A stretch of 39,051 nt of DNA. Source: SVEL01 sp045126215 (GTDB lineage Bacteria; Bacillota; Clostridia; Lachnospirales; Lachnospiraceae). How positions within the stretch are numbered: the first letter of the stretch is position 1; each line of letters starts with the position of its first letter. Location of the stretch: positions 1 through 39,051 of the forward strand of contig JBGVOD010000031.1 of the NCBI GenBank assembly GCA_045126215.1, given 5' to 3'. The position numbers and the translations under genes were made by a program. The notes under the pieces are model-generated. The model saw only the letters and a list, made by a program, of their open reading frames with translations, was not told the DNA's origin and searched no databases. Below are positions 1 through 8,607 of this stretch, in pieces.

Positions 1-572
1 TCTGTAAGATGCGTCGCCATAACTACGCTTCTTTCGCCGCCTGATACGAATTCTGTCAAAGTTTTTATGAATTTTTTTCTAAAGTCTCTGTCAAAATTTG
101 CTGCAGGTTCGTCTAGTATCAATAGCTTTGGCGAGTGTGAAAGGGCAAATGCCAGTTGAAATTTAAGTTTCTCACCCTTTGACAGCTTCTTATATTTTCT
201 ATTAATGTCTAGTTCAAATTCATTACAATATTTTTTTAGAATATGTTCATCAAATCTTGTGTAATATTTTCCATATACATATCCATTTTTTATAAGGCTT
301 GCTTCATTTATAAACAAATCTTCAAGAAACACAAATCCTATATCATCTTTGGCCTCTTTATTATTTTTTTCGCTGTCATTTATATTAAACCCATTAATAA
401 CAACGCTCCCACTATCAATATTTTCCATACCTGACAATATTTTTAATAATGTAGTCTTTCCTGCACCATTTCTTCCAATAACTCCCATAATATAGCCTTT
501 TGGTAAATCAAAACTTATATTCTGCAATCTAAATGTTCTATAATTTTTTGAAACATTGTTCACTTTTATCAT
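1..572 (-). CDS. ABC transporter ATP-binding protein (C-terminus beyond window)
   Basis: This is the nucleotide-binding subunit of an ABC transporter; it would hydrolyse ATP at the inner face of the membrane for a permease encoded outside the window. The reverse-strand translation starts MIKVNNVSKNY. It has a Walker A sequence GRNGAGKTT about 40 residues in, a signature-like LSKGEKLK (a degenerate LSGGQ) and a Walker B LLILDEP, and then leaves the window near the H-loop. The start is fixed by a strong AGGAGG seven bases before the ATG at 572. The KGE signature is common in the YtrB-like ATPases controlled by YtrA-type GntR repressors, and the palindromic operator upstream fits that. The substrate cannot be told. 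Confidence 0.9.
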   Translation of the reverse strand, partial: MIKVNNVSKNYRTFRLQNISFDLPKGYIMGVIGRNGAGKTTLLKILSGMENIDSGSVVINGFNINDSEKNNKEAKDDIGFVFLEDLFINEASLIKNGYVYGKYYTRFDEHILKKYCNEFELDINRKYKKLSKGEKLKFQLAFALSHSPKLLILDEPAANFDRDFRKKFIKTLTEFVSGGERSVVMATHLT

Positions 573-680
573 AAAAACCTCCTGATTTTCTCCTTTTATA
601 AAAGTACCTGTAAACGCAACTATGTATCTGATTGTTTTAGCTATGTTTACACAATTCTAAATATTTTTTATATTATATGC

Positions 681-729
681 ATATATACTGTATATATTGA
701 TATATACAGTATATATATAGTTTTGTCAA
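681..729 (-). promoter_or_regulatory. Promoter and palindromic operator of the ABC transporter gene
   Basis: On the minus strand TTGACA (729-724) and TATATA (706-701) are separated by exactly 17 bases. The -10 box lies inside a perfect inverted repeat with 16-bp arms, ATATATACTGTATATA (681-696) and its complement (701-716), around a TTGA spacer. A repressor dimer bound there would cover the -10 box. The shape resembles GntR/YtrA-type operators; the regulator itself is not in the window. The rest of the 573-960 interval holds only a ~130-nt leader for the ABC gene and no convincing gene. Confidence 0.75.
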
Positions 730-960
730 TATATTTTTATAATTAGTCTGTTTTATTGTGAATGATGCAAGTTAAAAAACATATCAGCAATTTTAAATTA
801 ATACCCTTTACTGAAATCAATACTATCTATTGTATATATTTCATCAAAAAGCAACTGCTTATTGCCAGGAGTACTTGTTGTTAATATAGGTACATGATAC
901 AATTTACTCAATGATAATTTAAGTATAAATGGAGTGAGAGACTTGGAGAAGAGAAAAAAT

Positions 961-1455
961 ATGGCAATCATAATAACAACCTGTCGAATCATATGTAGCA
1001 TATTGATGTTGTTTACTCCTGAGCTTTCAACTTTGTTTTTTGTTTTGTATTTGCTCTGTGGCCTGACTGATATGGTAGATGGAACCATTGCAAGAAAAAC
1101 GAACACTGAAAGTGCATTCGGTGCAAGATTAGACACTATTGCTGACTTGATATTTGTAGTAGTTTCTTTTGTAAAATTATTACCAGTGATACATATACCA
1201 AAGTGGCTATGGCTATGGATTTTAGGGATTGCAATCATTAAAATTAGTAATATTATATGGGGATTCATTTGCAAGAAAAAACTTGTAGTTGAACATACTA
1301 TTATGAATAAAATTACAGGACTTTTACTCTTTTTGTTGCCCTTAACATTATTTTTAATTGAAATAAAATACAGCGCTCCCGTAATATGCTCTATAGCAAC
1401 ATTTTCGGCAATTCAAGAAGGACATTTTATTAGAATGGGACGAGAAATTGATTAG
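961..1455 (+). CDS. CDP-alcohol phosphatidyltransferase family membrane protein
   Basis: This is an integral membrane enzyme of the family that transfers a phosphatidyl group from a CDP-alcohol (such as CDP-diacylglycerol) to a second alcohol in phospholipid synthesis. The full family signature DGx2ARx8Gx3Dx3D is present: D40, G41, A44, R45, G54, D58, D62, with D37 just before. Several hydrophobic helices follow, and the length (164 aa) is normal for the short members. A GTG at 934 would add nine residues, but it has no ribosome binding site; the ATG at 961 follows GGAGAAG and gives the usual N-terminus (MAIIITTCRI). The acceptor alcohol is unknown. It is followed by a merR gene with its own promoter, so it is probably monocistronic. 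Confidence 0.88.
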   Translation: MAIIITTCRIICSILMLFTPELSTLFFVLYLLCGLTDMVDGTIARKTNTESAFGARLDTIADLIFVVVSFVKLLPVIHIPKWLWLWILGIAIIKISNIIWGFICKKKLVVEHTIMNKITGLLLFLLPLTLFLIEIKYSAPVICSIATFSAIQEGHFIRMGREID

Positions 1456-1500
1456 CATAATAACTCCAAATTTTTAAGTATAAAAAATTTCTAAAAACAA

Positions 1501-1531
1501 TTGACTCTTACGTTGCGTAATAGTTTAGAGT
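1501..1531 (+). promoter_or_regulatory. MerR-type promoter with 19-bp spacer
   Basis: TTGACT (1501-1506) and TAGAGT (1526-1531) are 19 bases apart, the over-long spacer typical of promoters activated by MerR-family proteins. The spacer contains the dyad TTACG-TTG-CGTAA (1509-1521). The next gene encodes a MerR protein, so autoregulation is likely. Confidence 0.75.
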
Positions 1532-1557
1532 ATGTTTATCGAGAGGAGGAAATGCCA

Positions 1558-2298
1558 ATGATGATAGTAAATGAATTAAGTAAATTGACTGGAGTGAGTA
1601 TACGCACTCTGCAATATTATGATACCATTGGACTCTTGAAGCCAAGCGAATACACAGAGTCCGGATACAGGTTGTATGACGATACAGCATTGGAACGGTT
1701 GCAACAGATTTTACTGTTTAAAGAATTGAATTTTTCATTAAAGGAAATTAAGAAGATTATTGATGCACCTAACTTTGACAGAGATAAAGCTCTCGATCAA
1801 CAAATAGAACTATTGCTGTTGAAGAAAGAGCATCTTGAAAATCTGATTGATTTTGCTCGAGGAATAAAAAAGATAGGAGTGAAAAAGATGGATTTTTCAG
1901 TATTTGACACAAACAAGATAGATGAATATTCAAAACGCGCAAAAGAGCAATGGGGCGAGACTTCTGAATATCAGGAATATGTAGAAAAGTCTAAGAATAT
2001 GACTGATGTCCAACAGAAGGATGTGCTTAAAAGTTTTATGTTAATTTTTGCAGAATTTGGAAAATTAAAAGAACAAGATGCCTCAAGTGATATTGTTCAA
2101 TTACAGGTTAAGAAACTGCAGGATTTTATATCCGAACATTATTATAACTGTTCTAAGGAAATTTTATCCGAACTTGGAAAGATGTATGCAAGTGGTGGAG
2201 AGTTTACTGAGAATATTGATAAGTATGGTGGGGAAGGAACCGCTGAGTTTACCGCCAAAGCAATTAGTATTTACTGTACCTTGCTACGTATTCATTAA
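1558..2298 (+). CDS. MerR-family regulator with TipAS effector domain
   Basis: This is a DNA-binding transcription activator. Residues 1-75 form the winged helix-turn-helix of the MerR family (KLTGVSIRTLQYYDTIGLL, then the wing with GYRLYDD). A linker coiled coil follows to about residue 115. The C-terminal ~125 residues match the TipAS fold, which binds antibiotics or other ligands in TipA- and Mta-like proteins. AGGAGG at 1544-1549 is eight bases from the ATG at 1558, which is better than the in-frame ATG at 1552. The family usually ends close to the motif GGEGTAEFxxKAIxxYC; here a short unrelated tail (TLLRIH) follows and overlaps the 3' end of fliS, so the natural last residues seem to have been replaced at a junction. 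Confidence 0.9.
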   Translation: MMIVNELSKLTGVSIRTLQYYDTIGLLKPSEYTESGYRLYDDTALERLQQILLFKELNFSLKEIKKIIDAPNFDRDKALDQQIELLLLKKEHLENLIDFARGIKKIGVKKMDFSVFDTNKIDEYSKRAKEQWGETSEYQEYVEKSKNMTDVQQKDVLKSFMLIFAEFGKLKEQDASSDIVQLQVKKLQDFISEHYYNCSKEILSELGKMYASGGEFTENIDKYGGEGTAEFTAKAISIYCTLLRIH

Positions 2299-2728
2299 GT
2301 TTGCTTCCCGGACCATAGGTGAGGCCGGCATATAACGCCTGTGAATTAGGCATTGCCTGGCCTCTATCATCCTGTATGGCAACTTTTTCAAATGCATTCT
2401 TCAGATTATTTATCATACCTATTATTCTATCAATAATCTTTTCATCTCTATTCACCATAACGCTTACAAGTGTTTTATTTATGAATAAATATATGCTCAT
2501 TAAATCAAATGATATCTTATACTTAAAATCAAGATTAGATGACAAATCATTAACAAACTGCTTTGCTTTTTTTATATTGAATTTAAATAAATCTATATCA
2601 TCTGCCTTTAATGCAGCTTTTGCACTATTTAAATAATTATCAATAATCTCATATGTAATAACTACCAGTTCTGTTTTCGAACTCTGGCTAACTCTTATGG
2701 AAAATTCCTTAATTTCATCCTGCGTCAT
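2264..2728 (-). CDS. fliS: Flagellar export chaperone FliS
   Basis: FliS binds the C-terminal helix of newly made flagellin in the cytoplasm, preventing early polymerisation and delivering it to the flagellar export apparatus. The family core is visible (SKTELVVITYEIIDNYLNSA), followed by the four-helix bundle and the tail motif ALYAGLTYG. At 154 aa it is longer than the usual ~125-135. Its last residues (VARYSKY) are encoded on the complement of the neighbouring merR 3' end and look foreign. It starts 35 bp after the flagellin stop and has a good AAAGGAG site, so it is probably co-transcribed with flagellin. Confidence 0.9.
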   Translation of the reverse strand: MTQDEIKEFSIRVSQSSKTELVVITYEIIDNYLNSAKAALKADDIDLFKFNIKKAKQFVNDLSSNLDFKYKISFDLMSIYLFINKTLVSVMVNRDEKIIDRIIGMINNLKNAFEKVAIQDDRGQAMPNSQALYAGLTYGPGSKLNEYVARYSKY

Positions 2729-2763
2729 GTGCTTCTCCTTTCAAATACTACTTTACTTTATTT

Positions 2764-4149
2764 CTACTGTAAAAGCTGTAATACCTTCTCTGGTTGCTGG
2801 TTAGCCTGAGACAACATTGATGTTGCAGCCTGAGATAATACACTCTGAGTAGTATAATTCGTCATTTCCTCTGCCATATCAACATCTTTTATTCTTGATA
2901 ATGCAGATGTAAGATTTTCCTCCGTAACATCCAAAGAAGATATTGAACTTTCAAGTCTGTTCTCATAGGCTCCTATTCTGGATCTTGCCTGATTAATCAT
3001 TGATAAAGCTTTATCACACATGGTAATGGCATTTGAAGAACCCTTTGACGTATATGCATTTATCTTATCAATTCCAAGTGTTTTACAGGTGATTTCAGGC
3101 AGTTCTATTTCCATTTCCTGTGCTTCATTTGCGCCAAGCTGAATTGTCATTGTTCCTGTATCAAGGACATAGCACTGAACTCTTCTATGTGTTCCTGAGA
3201 ACTCATCTGACAAAGATACATGCATTTCAAATCCCTCAGAAGCCTTAATTGTAATTTCATTTCCATCTGCAATAAATATGGCACTTGATGAAAAACCAGA
3301 ACCTCCTGTATTGAATTCATCAGGCTGTACTTCCGGATTTTTTCCAGCTGTATATGTTGCACCATTAAGTCCCATTTGTGTCGCGATTTCAGGACTGCTT
3401 GCCTCTATTTCAATCTGATATGAAGCCCCAATATATTTACTTGTATATGTATAGCTGTTTCCTGTTCCTTTAGATATAATAACGTCTGTTTTATCACATG
3501 CCGCTGTGACTTTTGCCATAACATCTTCAATCTTATCTCCGGCTTTAATATTTACACCTTCACCATTGATTGAAATTGTACCATCTACTGTAAATGCATT
3601 TACTGCATTTCCTGCCGTCAGGGTTGCCCTTGTTCCCTCAGATACATCAAGATAATAATTCCCTGCCTTAACATTATCTGATGTATATGACACTTTTACG
3701 TCGACTCTGTTTGTATATGTATCTCTGCTAAGACTACCATTAAGCAGTGGTTTGCTGTTAAATTCCGTATCATTTGCTATTCTGTCAATTTCTACCTCTA
3801 ACTGACTTATTTCATTCATAATGGATGCATGATCTTCTTCTGTATTAATGTCAGATGCACCTTGTACAGAAAGTTCACGAATTCTTTGTAACATCGCTGT
3901 TATCTCTGTAAGTGCACCTTCTGCTGTCTGAACAACACTGATACCGTCTGATGCATTCTGATTGGCTCTTGAAAGCCCCCTTATCTGCGCCTTCATCTTG
4001 TTTGAAATTGCAGAGCCGACTGGGTCATCCCCTGCATTATTTATCTTATATCCTGATGAAAGTCTTTCTAATGCTGCTGAAACTGAATTGTCATTTTTTC
4101 GAAGCTGATTGCAGGTAATCCATGCAGACATATTTGTTGATATTCTCAT
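2764..4149 (-). CDS. fliC: Flagellin
   Basis: This is the filament protein of the flagellum, exported through the flagellar type III apparatus. The conserved N-terminal D0/D1 helices (NMSAWITCNQLRKN, LERLSSGYKINNAGDDPVG, residues 1-160) and C-terminal D1/D0 helices (about 370-461, ending LSQANQQPEKVLQLLQ) are both present. The variable surface region between them is about 200 residues. The length of 461 aa is typical of clostridial flagellins. AGAAGGA precedes the ATG. A sigma-D-like promoter lies about 90 bp upstream, and fliS follows. Confidence 0.95.
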   Translation of the reverse strand: MRISTNMSAWITCNQLRKNDNSVSAALERLSSGYKINNAGDDPVGSAISNKMKAQIRGLSRANQNASDGISVVQTAEGALTEITAMLQRIRELSVQGASDINTEEDHASIMNEISQLEVEIDRIANDTEFNSKPLLNGSLSRDTYTNRVDVKVSYTSDNVKAGNYYLDVSEGTRATLTAGNAVNAFTVDGTISINGEGVNIKAGDKIEDVMAKVTAACDKTDVIISKGTGNSYTYTSKYIGASYQIEIEASSPEIATQMGLNGATYTAGKNPEVQPDEFNTGGSGFSSSAIFIADGNEITIKASEGFEMHVSLSDEFSGTHRRVQCYVLDTGTMTIQLGANEAQEMEIELPEITCKTLGIDKINAYTSKGSSNAITMCDKALSMINQARSRIGAYENRLESSISSLDVTEENLTSALSRIKDVDMAEEMTNYTTQSVLSQAATSMLSQANQQPEKVLQLLQ

Positions 4150-4232
4150 ATTTAATCCTTCTTTCTAACGTCAAAATATTATATTTTACTTCTGTTACCA
4201 TTACTCTTATCAATTCCTGTCTGTTAATAAAT

Positions 4233-4259
4233 ATATCGACATTTTTTTTATTTACTTAA
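4233..4259 (-). promoter_or_regulatory. Sigma-D (FliA)-type promoter for flagellin
   Basis: On the minus strand TTAA (4259-4256) is followed after 15 bases by GTCGATAT (4240-4233), close to the flagellar consensus TAAA-N15-GCCGATAA. It leaves a leader of about 84 nt before flagellin. The -35 part overlaps the last codons region of the FliK-like gene. Confidence 0.6.
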
Positions 4260-7010
4260 CCTTACAGAACTTGTAAATTCTCTTATAAACAGCTTTGCAC
4301 ATCTGAACAAAGTGTTTCTTTCTTCTCTATTTTGAATTTCCGTTTTACTATTTTCTTTATTTTTTACATTATTATTTTTTGCCTTATTAGTATATCTATC
4401 ACACTGAACAACTGATAATGATATTATCTCTATACCTGCATTCTCTAATGAACTCATATATTCTCTTGCAAGATTTTCAATATTTTCTTTTGCAGATATT
4501 TCTCCGTACGTTAACATTCCGTCAAATCCATGCTCTTTCTTTGTAAGCATAAGATTTACTTCACCATATTCACTTTCTTTTATGGAAATATCCACTCCCG
4601 TTTTTTCCATATCATTGTTCACACGTAGATGTACATTTACAACATTTCCCTCTATATTCAATGGAATAAAATAATTATCTCTTTTTGCAAATTCTGCAAG
4701 AGTCTTTAACATACCACTCTGTTCAAGTGTGGCAGTGATATCTGATTTTTTACTTAATCTTTCATATAAAGATGTAAGTTTTGTAAACTGGTCATCTTTT
4801 TCTATTACCCCTGACTTATTTGTATCATCGACATTATTTAAACCAGAAGCATCTTCTTCCTCTTCTTTTTCTCCAAGAAAAGCAGACTCAATATCATCTT
4901 TTTCTTTATCATCTAAATCATTAAATGCCCTATTGCCATTCTTTAGTTTAAAAGTATTTGAAAGATTAATAATATTAACAGGAATATGATATGTTAATAG
5001 CTCTGATATCTCGTCATCACTAATCATACCTATCTGTTCATTTAATTTCTCCGTCTGCTCCTTCATATACTGTTTCTCAAGGTCCACATCAATATTTTGT
5101 CTTACAACATCAAGTGCATTCTCAAGGGAAATACTGCCGTTTACTGTGCTTTCAAATAATGCCTTTGTTGATGATGGATCAATTATCTTGGAAATCGTAT
5201 CAGCAAGTACATCTATTTTATTAACTACTTTATAGCTTTTTGAAAGCTTAAGCATATTTTCAATTGTAAATTCAGAGTTCGTATCTACTATTGCCCCTAT
5301 GGCTCTTGTGTCTTTCTTTGATATCTCATGAAGTGTTCTAAAAAATGATATGTATTTCTTTCTGTCTTCATCTGAAATATTTTCTGTCTTTTCAAGCTTA
5401 TACAAATATTTTGCGTATGATTTTTCTCCTAAATCTCCAATCTGGTTATTTATTTCTGATATCTCTTTGGCAAGCGAATTCAGGTCTTTATTCATTGGAT
5501 TTATATTATTCGAAATGAGATAAGATACTGTCTTTGGTGTGAGATTCTTTACGACATAATCGACTGTGAAAAGCTTTTCCTTTACTGTCTCCATATTCTC
5601 TTCATTTATCTCCATCATATTATATCCAAGAATACGCGCAACCTGTCTGTTTGTGTCATTTAGCTCAAATCCGTTTTCTTGAAGAATACTATCAACATTC
5701 CTAAATGCCTTTGAGATTGAGTCCCCAAGATCAGGTCTTATCTTTGTGCCAAGTGATTCATATGTATCAAGCGCTTCTGATACATATGGCGCATACGTTG
5801 CCTTTTCACCCACTTTCGCCAACGTATCGCTCTCTTCAACTTCTGCAATAAATCGTATATGGGCTTTTTCTATTTTATATACTGTTGATATAGTACTCTT
5901 AAATACATCTATCTGTTCTTCATTTGGAGCTTCTATATTCTCACTTAAAAAGGTCTTGCAAACATTATCTTCCAGTCTTTGCATATGCTCTATCATATCA
6001 GAAAGCTTCGCAAAATTAATATTAATGCCTAACTTCTGCATATGCATTAATGCACCCTTTGTCAATACTGCTGCCGCCTCATAAACTGTTTTCTTTGCAA
6101 GTTCCAATGCATTTATTTTTTCACTATTTACGTTATTACTATTTATTTTTTCATCATCTACCCCTACATCTTTTATACCATCTGTACCAGCCATAATATC
6201 ATTTGTATATGTAGTAATACTTTCTGTGTCAGAAACAATATTGTCTGTATCCCCATATTTTCTAAGGTTAGAGATATTTAATCTGTAGTTATTGTTTACA
6301 ATTACTTCTATAACTTTAGAAGAAGCATTTTCAAGGACTTCAACTGCACTGTCTATATCATAGGTATTATTATCAACTGTTTTAACTATGGTATCTTCTG
6401 TTACAGGAATATCTTTTATCAGCATTTGCTTTACCTTGGAAAGATTTTCTTCATTCACTTCAACACCTACTGAATCCATAATCTTTTCAATTTGATTTCT
6501 CAATGCTTCAAACTTCATCTCACCATCGAAATCAACAGGTATATCACCCACTACTTCTTTTATCTTGTCACTGCTAACATTCAAAAATGTTGCATTATAA
6601 TCTTCACAATATGTAGCAAGCTCTATCTGAATCCTCTCATATACTCCAACAAATTTATCCGGTTCCTCATCTGTTGGAGTAATACCTAATTCACTCATCT
6701 GGCTATATCCTTCAGGCGTAATCATCTGACTAACATTCTTAAGTGCATCTTTTATCATGCCAGTCTGATTTTCCAAGGAATCCCCCTTTGATGCTTCCAT
6801 GGAGTTCTCATACCCACGCTCGCCATAAATATTCCCTGAATAATTTTCAGACTTCACATTTCTTTTGCTTCTTTCAATATCAGAAAAAACACCTGCAATA
6901 TCCTTGTTATAATTTGCCACGCCTTCAAAAATATCTGCAACTTTCGTATTTCCCTGCTCATTTGTATTTATCAAATTGTCACTTACATTAATATTGGTAT
7001 TTATCTGCAT
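4248..7010 (-). CDS. Large FliK-like flagellar protein (hook-length control type)
   Basis: This is a 920-aa, Glu/Asn/Asp-rich, mostly helical protein without a signal peptide or membrane segment. The last ~120 residues (LNIEGNVVNVHLRVNN... GEVNLMLTKKEHGFDGMLTYGE ... LENAGIEIISLSV) follow the pattern of the FliK C-terminal domain, which switches export from hook to filament proteins. The long middle has loosely repeated segments of the form EEN(x)xxVKxxLxxxxxPVTxxTV, as in the DUF6240-type proteins recalled from Lachnospiraceae flagellar loci. An ATG 36 bases upstream is in frame, but AAGGAGAG lies at the right distance from the ATG at 7010. It has its own sigma-D-like promoter and sits just upstream of flagellin. 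The FliK assignment rests on the C-terminal pattern and location. Confidence 0.7.
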   Translation of the reverse strand: MQINTNINVSDNLINTNEQGNTKVADIFEGVANYNKDIAGVFSDIERSKRNVKSENYSGNIYGERGYENSMEASKGDSLENQTGMIKDALKNVSQMITPEGYSQMSELGITPTDEEPDKFVGVYERIQIELATYCEDYNATFLNVSSDKIKEVVGDIPVDFDGEMKFEALRNQIEKIMDSVGVEVNEENLSKVKQMLIKDIPVTEDTIVKTVDNNTYDIDSAVEVLENASSKVIEVIVNNNYRLNISNLRKYGDTDNIVSDTESITTYTNDIMAGTDGIKDVGVDDEKINSNNVNSEKINALELAKKTVYEAAAVLTKGALMHMQKLGININFAKLSDMIEHMQRLEDNVCKTFLSENIEAPNEEQIDVFKSTISTVYKIEKAHIRFIAEVEESDTLAKVGEKATYAPYVSEALDTYESLGTKIRPDLGDSISKAFRNVDSILQENGFELNDTNRQVARILGYNMMEINEENMETVKEKLFTVDYVVKNLTPKTVSYLISNNINPMNKDLNSLAKEISEINNQIGDLGEKSYAKYLYKLEKTENISDEDRKKYISFFRTLHEISKKDTRAIGAIVDTNSEFTIENMLKLSKSYKVVNKIDVLADTISKIIDPSSTKALFESTVNGSISLENALDVVRQNIDVDLEKQYMKEQTEKLNEQIGMISDDEISELLTYHIPVNIINLSNTFKLKNGNRAFNDLDDKEKDDIESAFLGEKEEEEDASGLNNVDDTNKSGVIEKDDQFTKLTSLYERLSKKSDITATLEQSGMLKTLAEFAKRDNYFIPLNIEGNVVNVHLRVNNDMEKTGVDISIKESEYGEVNLMLTKKEHGFDGMLTYGEISAKENIENLAREYMSSLENAGIEIISLSVVQCDRYTNKAKNNNVKNKENSKTEIQNREERNTLFRCAKLFIREFTSSVRLSK

Positions 7011-7035
7011 AAAAACTCTCCTTTTTATACAGAGT

Positions 7036-7063
7036 ATTTCGGACATTTTTTACTTTTTCTTTA
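7036..7063 (-). promoter_or_regulatory. Sigma-D-type promoter for the FliK-like gene
   Basis: On the minus strand TAAA (7063-7060) is separated by 16 bases from TCCGAAAT (7043-7036), close to the flagellar sigma consensus (CCGA core kept). The start codon follows about 26 bp downstream of the -10 box. Confidence 0.55.
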
Positions 7064-7096
7064 GATAAAATAATGACCTGCTGTTTCTTTTACTCT

Positions 7097-7336
7097 CTAT
7101 GCTTTGTCTTTTTGGAAACTTTGCATATTTTTCACCTTATTCAGTATGAATTTATACCTTATCTGTGTAGCATTTAGTTCATATATTAAGCAATCTATCA
7201 AATCATTTTCCGTTACCTGATTAAGATTTATAATGACCCTGTTTAACTCCTGTGTGACTTGTTTTAGTTCTCCTTTAAGTATTTCTTCATCAAGATTCTG
7301 CACTACTTCTCTGTCTTTTAAAGAAATCCTTCTCAT
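7097..7336 (-). CDS. DUF2508 (YaaL-like) small protein
   Basis: A 79-aa cytoplasmic, highly charged, helical protein. The segment ELKQVTQELNRVIINLNQVTENDLIDCLIYELNATQIRYKFILNKVK fits the DUF2508/YaaL pattern (helix, 'DLID', second helix ending in RYxxLL). The function of the family is unknown. A longer open frame runs upstream to 7555, but its extra N-terminus is low-complexity and has no ribosome binding site; the ATG at 7336 follows GGGAGG at nine bases. It precedes the FliK-like gene on the same strand by about 86 bp. Confidence 0.7.
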   Translation of the reverse strand: MRRISLKDREVVQNLDEEILKGELKQVTQELNRVIINLNQVTENDLIDCLIYELNATQIRYKFILNKVKNMQSFQKDKA

Positions 7337-7364
7337 TATGCCTGTCCTCCCTAAAATATACTGC

Positions 7365-7384
7365 AAGAACATTTTTATGTTCTT
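7365..7384. repeat. Short perfect inverted repeat in the leader of the DUF2508 gene
   Basis: AAGAACAT-TTTT-ATGTTCTT forms an 8-bp-arm palindrome about 30 bp upstream of the DUF2508 start. It could be a repressor site or an RNA hairpin. It has no U-run on either side, so it is not a terminator. Confidence 0.5.
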
Positions 7385-7518
7385 GAACTTACATAAGTAT
7401 TTACGTATATTTTTGCCCTCATTCACATTCTTATTCAATTTTTTGTTTATTATGCACAAATTAATAATCCATTTTTTTACATATAAGAAATTTATTTTTA
7501 TTTTTTTCAAGAAATATA

Positions 7519-7547
7519 TAGACATGTCTTCGCAGGAACAATATAAT
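7519..7547 (+). promoter_or_regulatory. Sigma-A-type promoter of the Tad operon
   Basis: TAGACA (7519-7524), a 17-base spacer and a consensus TATAAT (7542-7547), 47 bases before the tadZ start codon. Confidence 0.7.
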
Positions 7548-7594
7548 GAGCTCACTTCTTTAACTTTCTATTTTGTCCCAGAAAGGAATAAGTT

Positions 7595-8605
7595 TTGAAT
7601 AACGGTATTATTTCCATTTTGGACGATGATGAACTCTACGCCAGATGCTTTGCAGCATACCTGACCAGTCACGGCTCATCAGGTTATCAGGCGACACTTT
7701 TCACTGATATAGATAAATTGAATGAATATTCAAAGAAAAATCACATTGATATTCTTCTTGCAAATGAAAAATATCTGAACTGTTTTTCTGTTTCACCTAT
7801 ACAAAGTTCCTATACTTTCATTTTATGTGAATCGGAAAACTGCAACACCCCGTCAATAAATAAATGTGATATTTCTTTTGATAATTTCATTTATAAATAC
7901 CAATCTGCAGAATTACTTTTACACCAGATTCTTCAGGTCGTATCAAAAGATAATTCTATAATAAAGCATGGTGAATCTTCTTATATTACCGGCATTTATT
8001 CACCGGTAAAAAGGAGTGGACGTACAAGTCTTGCAATCGCAATTGCAGAATTATATTCACTAAACAGCTCTACGCTTTTTATTTCTTTTGATGAATTTGC
8101 AGATAAGTATCTGATTTTAGATGACAATTCTAAAAATCTGTCTCATTTGATTTTTTTCTTTCTTGAAAATAAATCTACATTTATTTCAAAGATATCATCT
8201 GTGGCAACCTCCAGAAACTTATTGGATATTGTACCTCCTGCAAATTTTCCAAGAAATATCAGAGAACTGTCTTCTATAGAGCTTATGAATATGCTTGAAC
8301 ATTTACGTAGTTCTTTATATCAGAATATAGTTATAGACTTCTCTGATACAACAAGTGATATTTTGTCTGTATTAACCAAATGTGATATTATTTATGCTCC
8401 TGTATTAAATGATTATATATCTATGTCAAAATACGATTCATTTATGAGCAATGCCCTTATTTTTGACTCGGAGTTCTATAGTACAAAAATACAAAAGGTT
8501 CATTTGCCAGACTTTGAAGTTAGTTCATCAACATCAAATATTTTTCATAATATTTCTCTTGGTCCACTTGGAAACTTTGCCTCAGAACTTATAAGTCAGG
8601 GATAA
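7595..8605 (+). CDS. TadZ/CpaE-like pilus-localisation ATPase
   Basis: A 336-aa protein of the Tad/Flp pilus system. Residues 1-120 form a degenerate receiver-like domain (acidic ILDDDELYAR at the start). From about residue 131 comes a MinD/ParA-like ATPase fold whose P-loop is unusual: GIYSPVKRSGRTS (133-145) has R where the nucleotide-binding lysine of KGGxGKT is expected, so ATP hydrolysis may be weak or absent, as in other atypical TadZ proteins. A hydrophobic strand ending in D (NIVIDFSD) serves as the Walker B equivalent. The start is TTG at 7595 behind AAGGAA; no ATG lies nearby. It is followed three bases later by cpaF, the usual order of tad operons. Confidence 0.75.
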   Translation: MNNGIISILDDDELYARCFAAYLTSHGSSGYQATLFTDIDKLNEYSKKNHIDILLANEKYLNCFSVSPIQSSYTFILCESENCNTPSINKCDISFDNFIYKYQSAELLLHQILQVVSKDNSIIKHGESSYITGIYSPVKRSGRTSLAIAIAELYSLNSSTLFISFDEFADKYLILDDNSKNLSHLIFFFLENKSTFISKISSVATSRNLLDIVPPANFPRNIRELSSIELMNMLEHLRSSLYQNIVIDFSDTTSDILSVLTKCDIIYAPVLNDYISMSKYDSFMSNALIFDSEFYSTKIQKVHLPDFEVSSSTSNIFHNISLGPLGNFASELISQG

Positions 8606-8607
8606 AA

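Noticed and set aside
798..1274. Minus-strand open frame of 158 codons opposite the phosphatidyltransferase gene
   Set aside because: Most of it is the shadow of the real gene. Its last ~38 codons (798-925, ending SIDFSKGY) read somewhat like a protein tail and might be a gene remnant, but no family, start or ribosome site supports it.
7337..7555. Upstream extension of the DUF2508 frame
   Set aside because: AT-rich, low-complexity residues, no ribosome binding site at the far start, and a strong site at the internal ATG.
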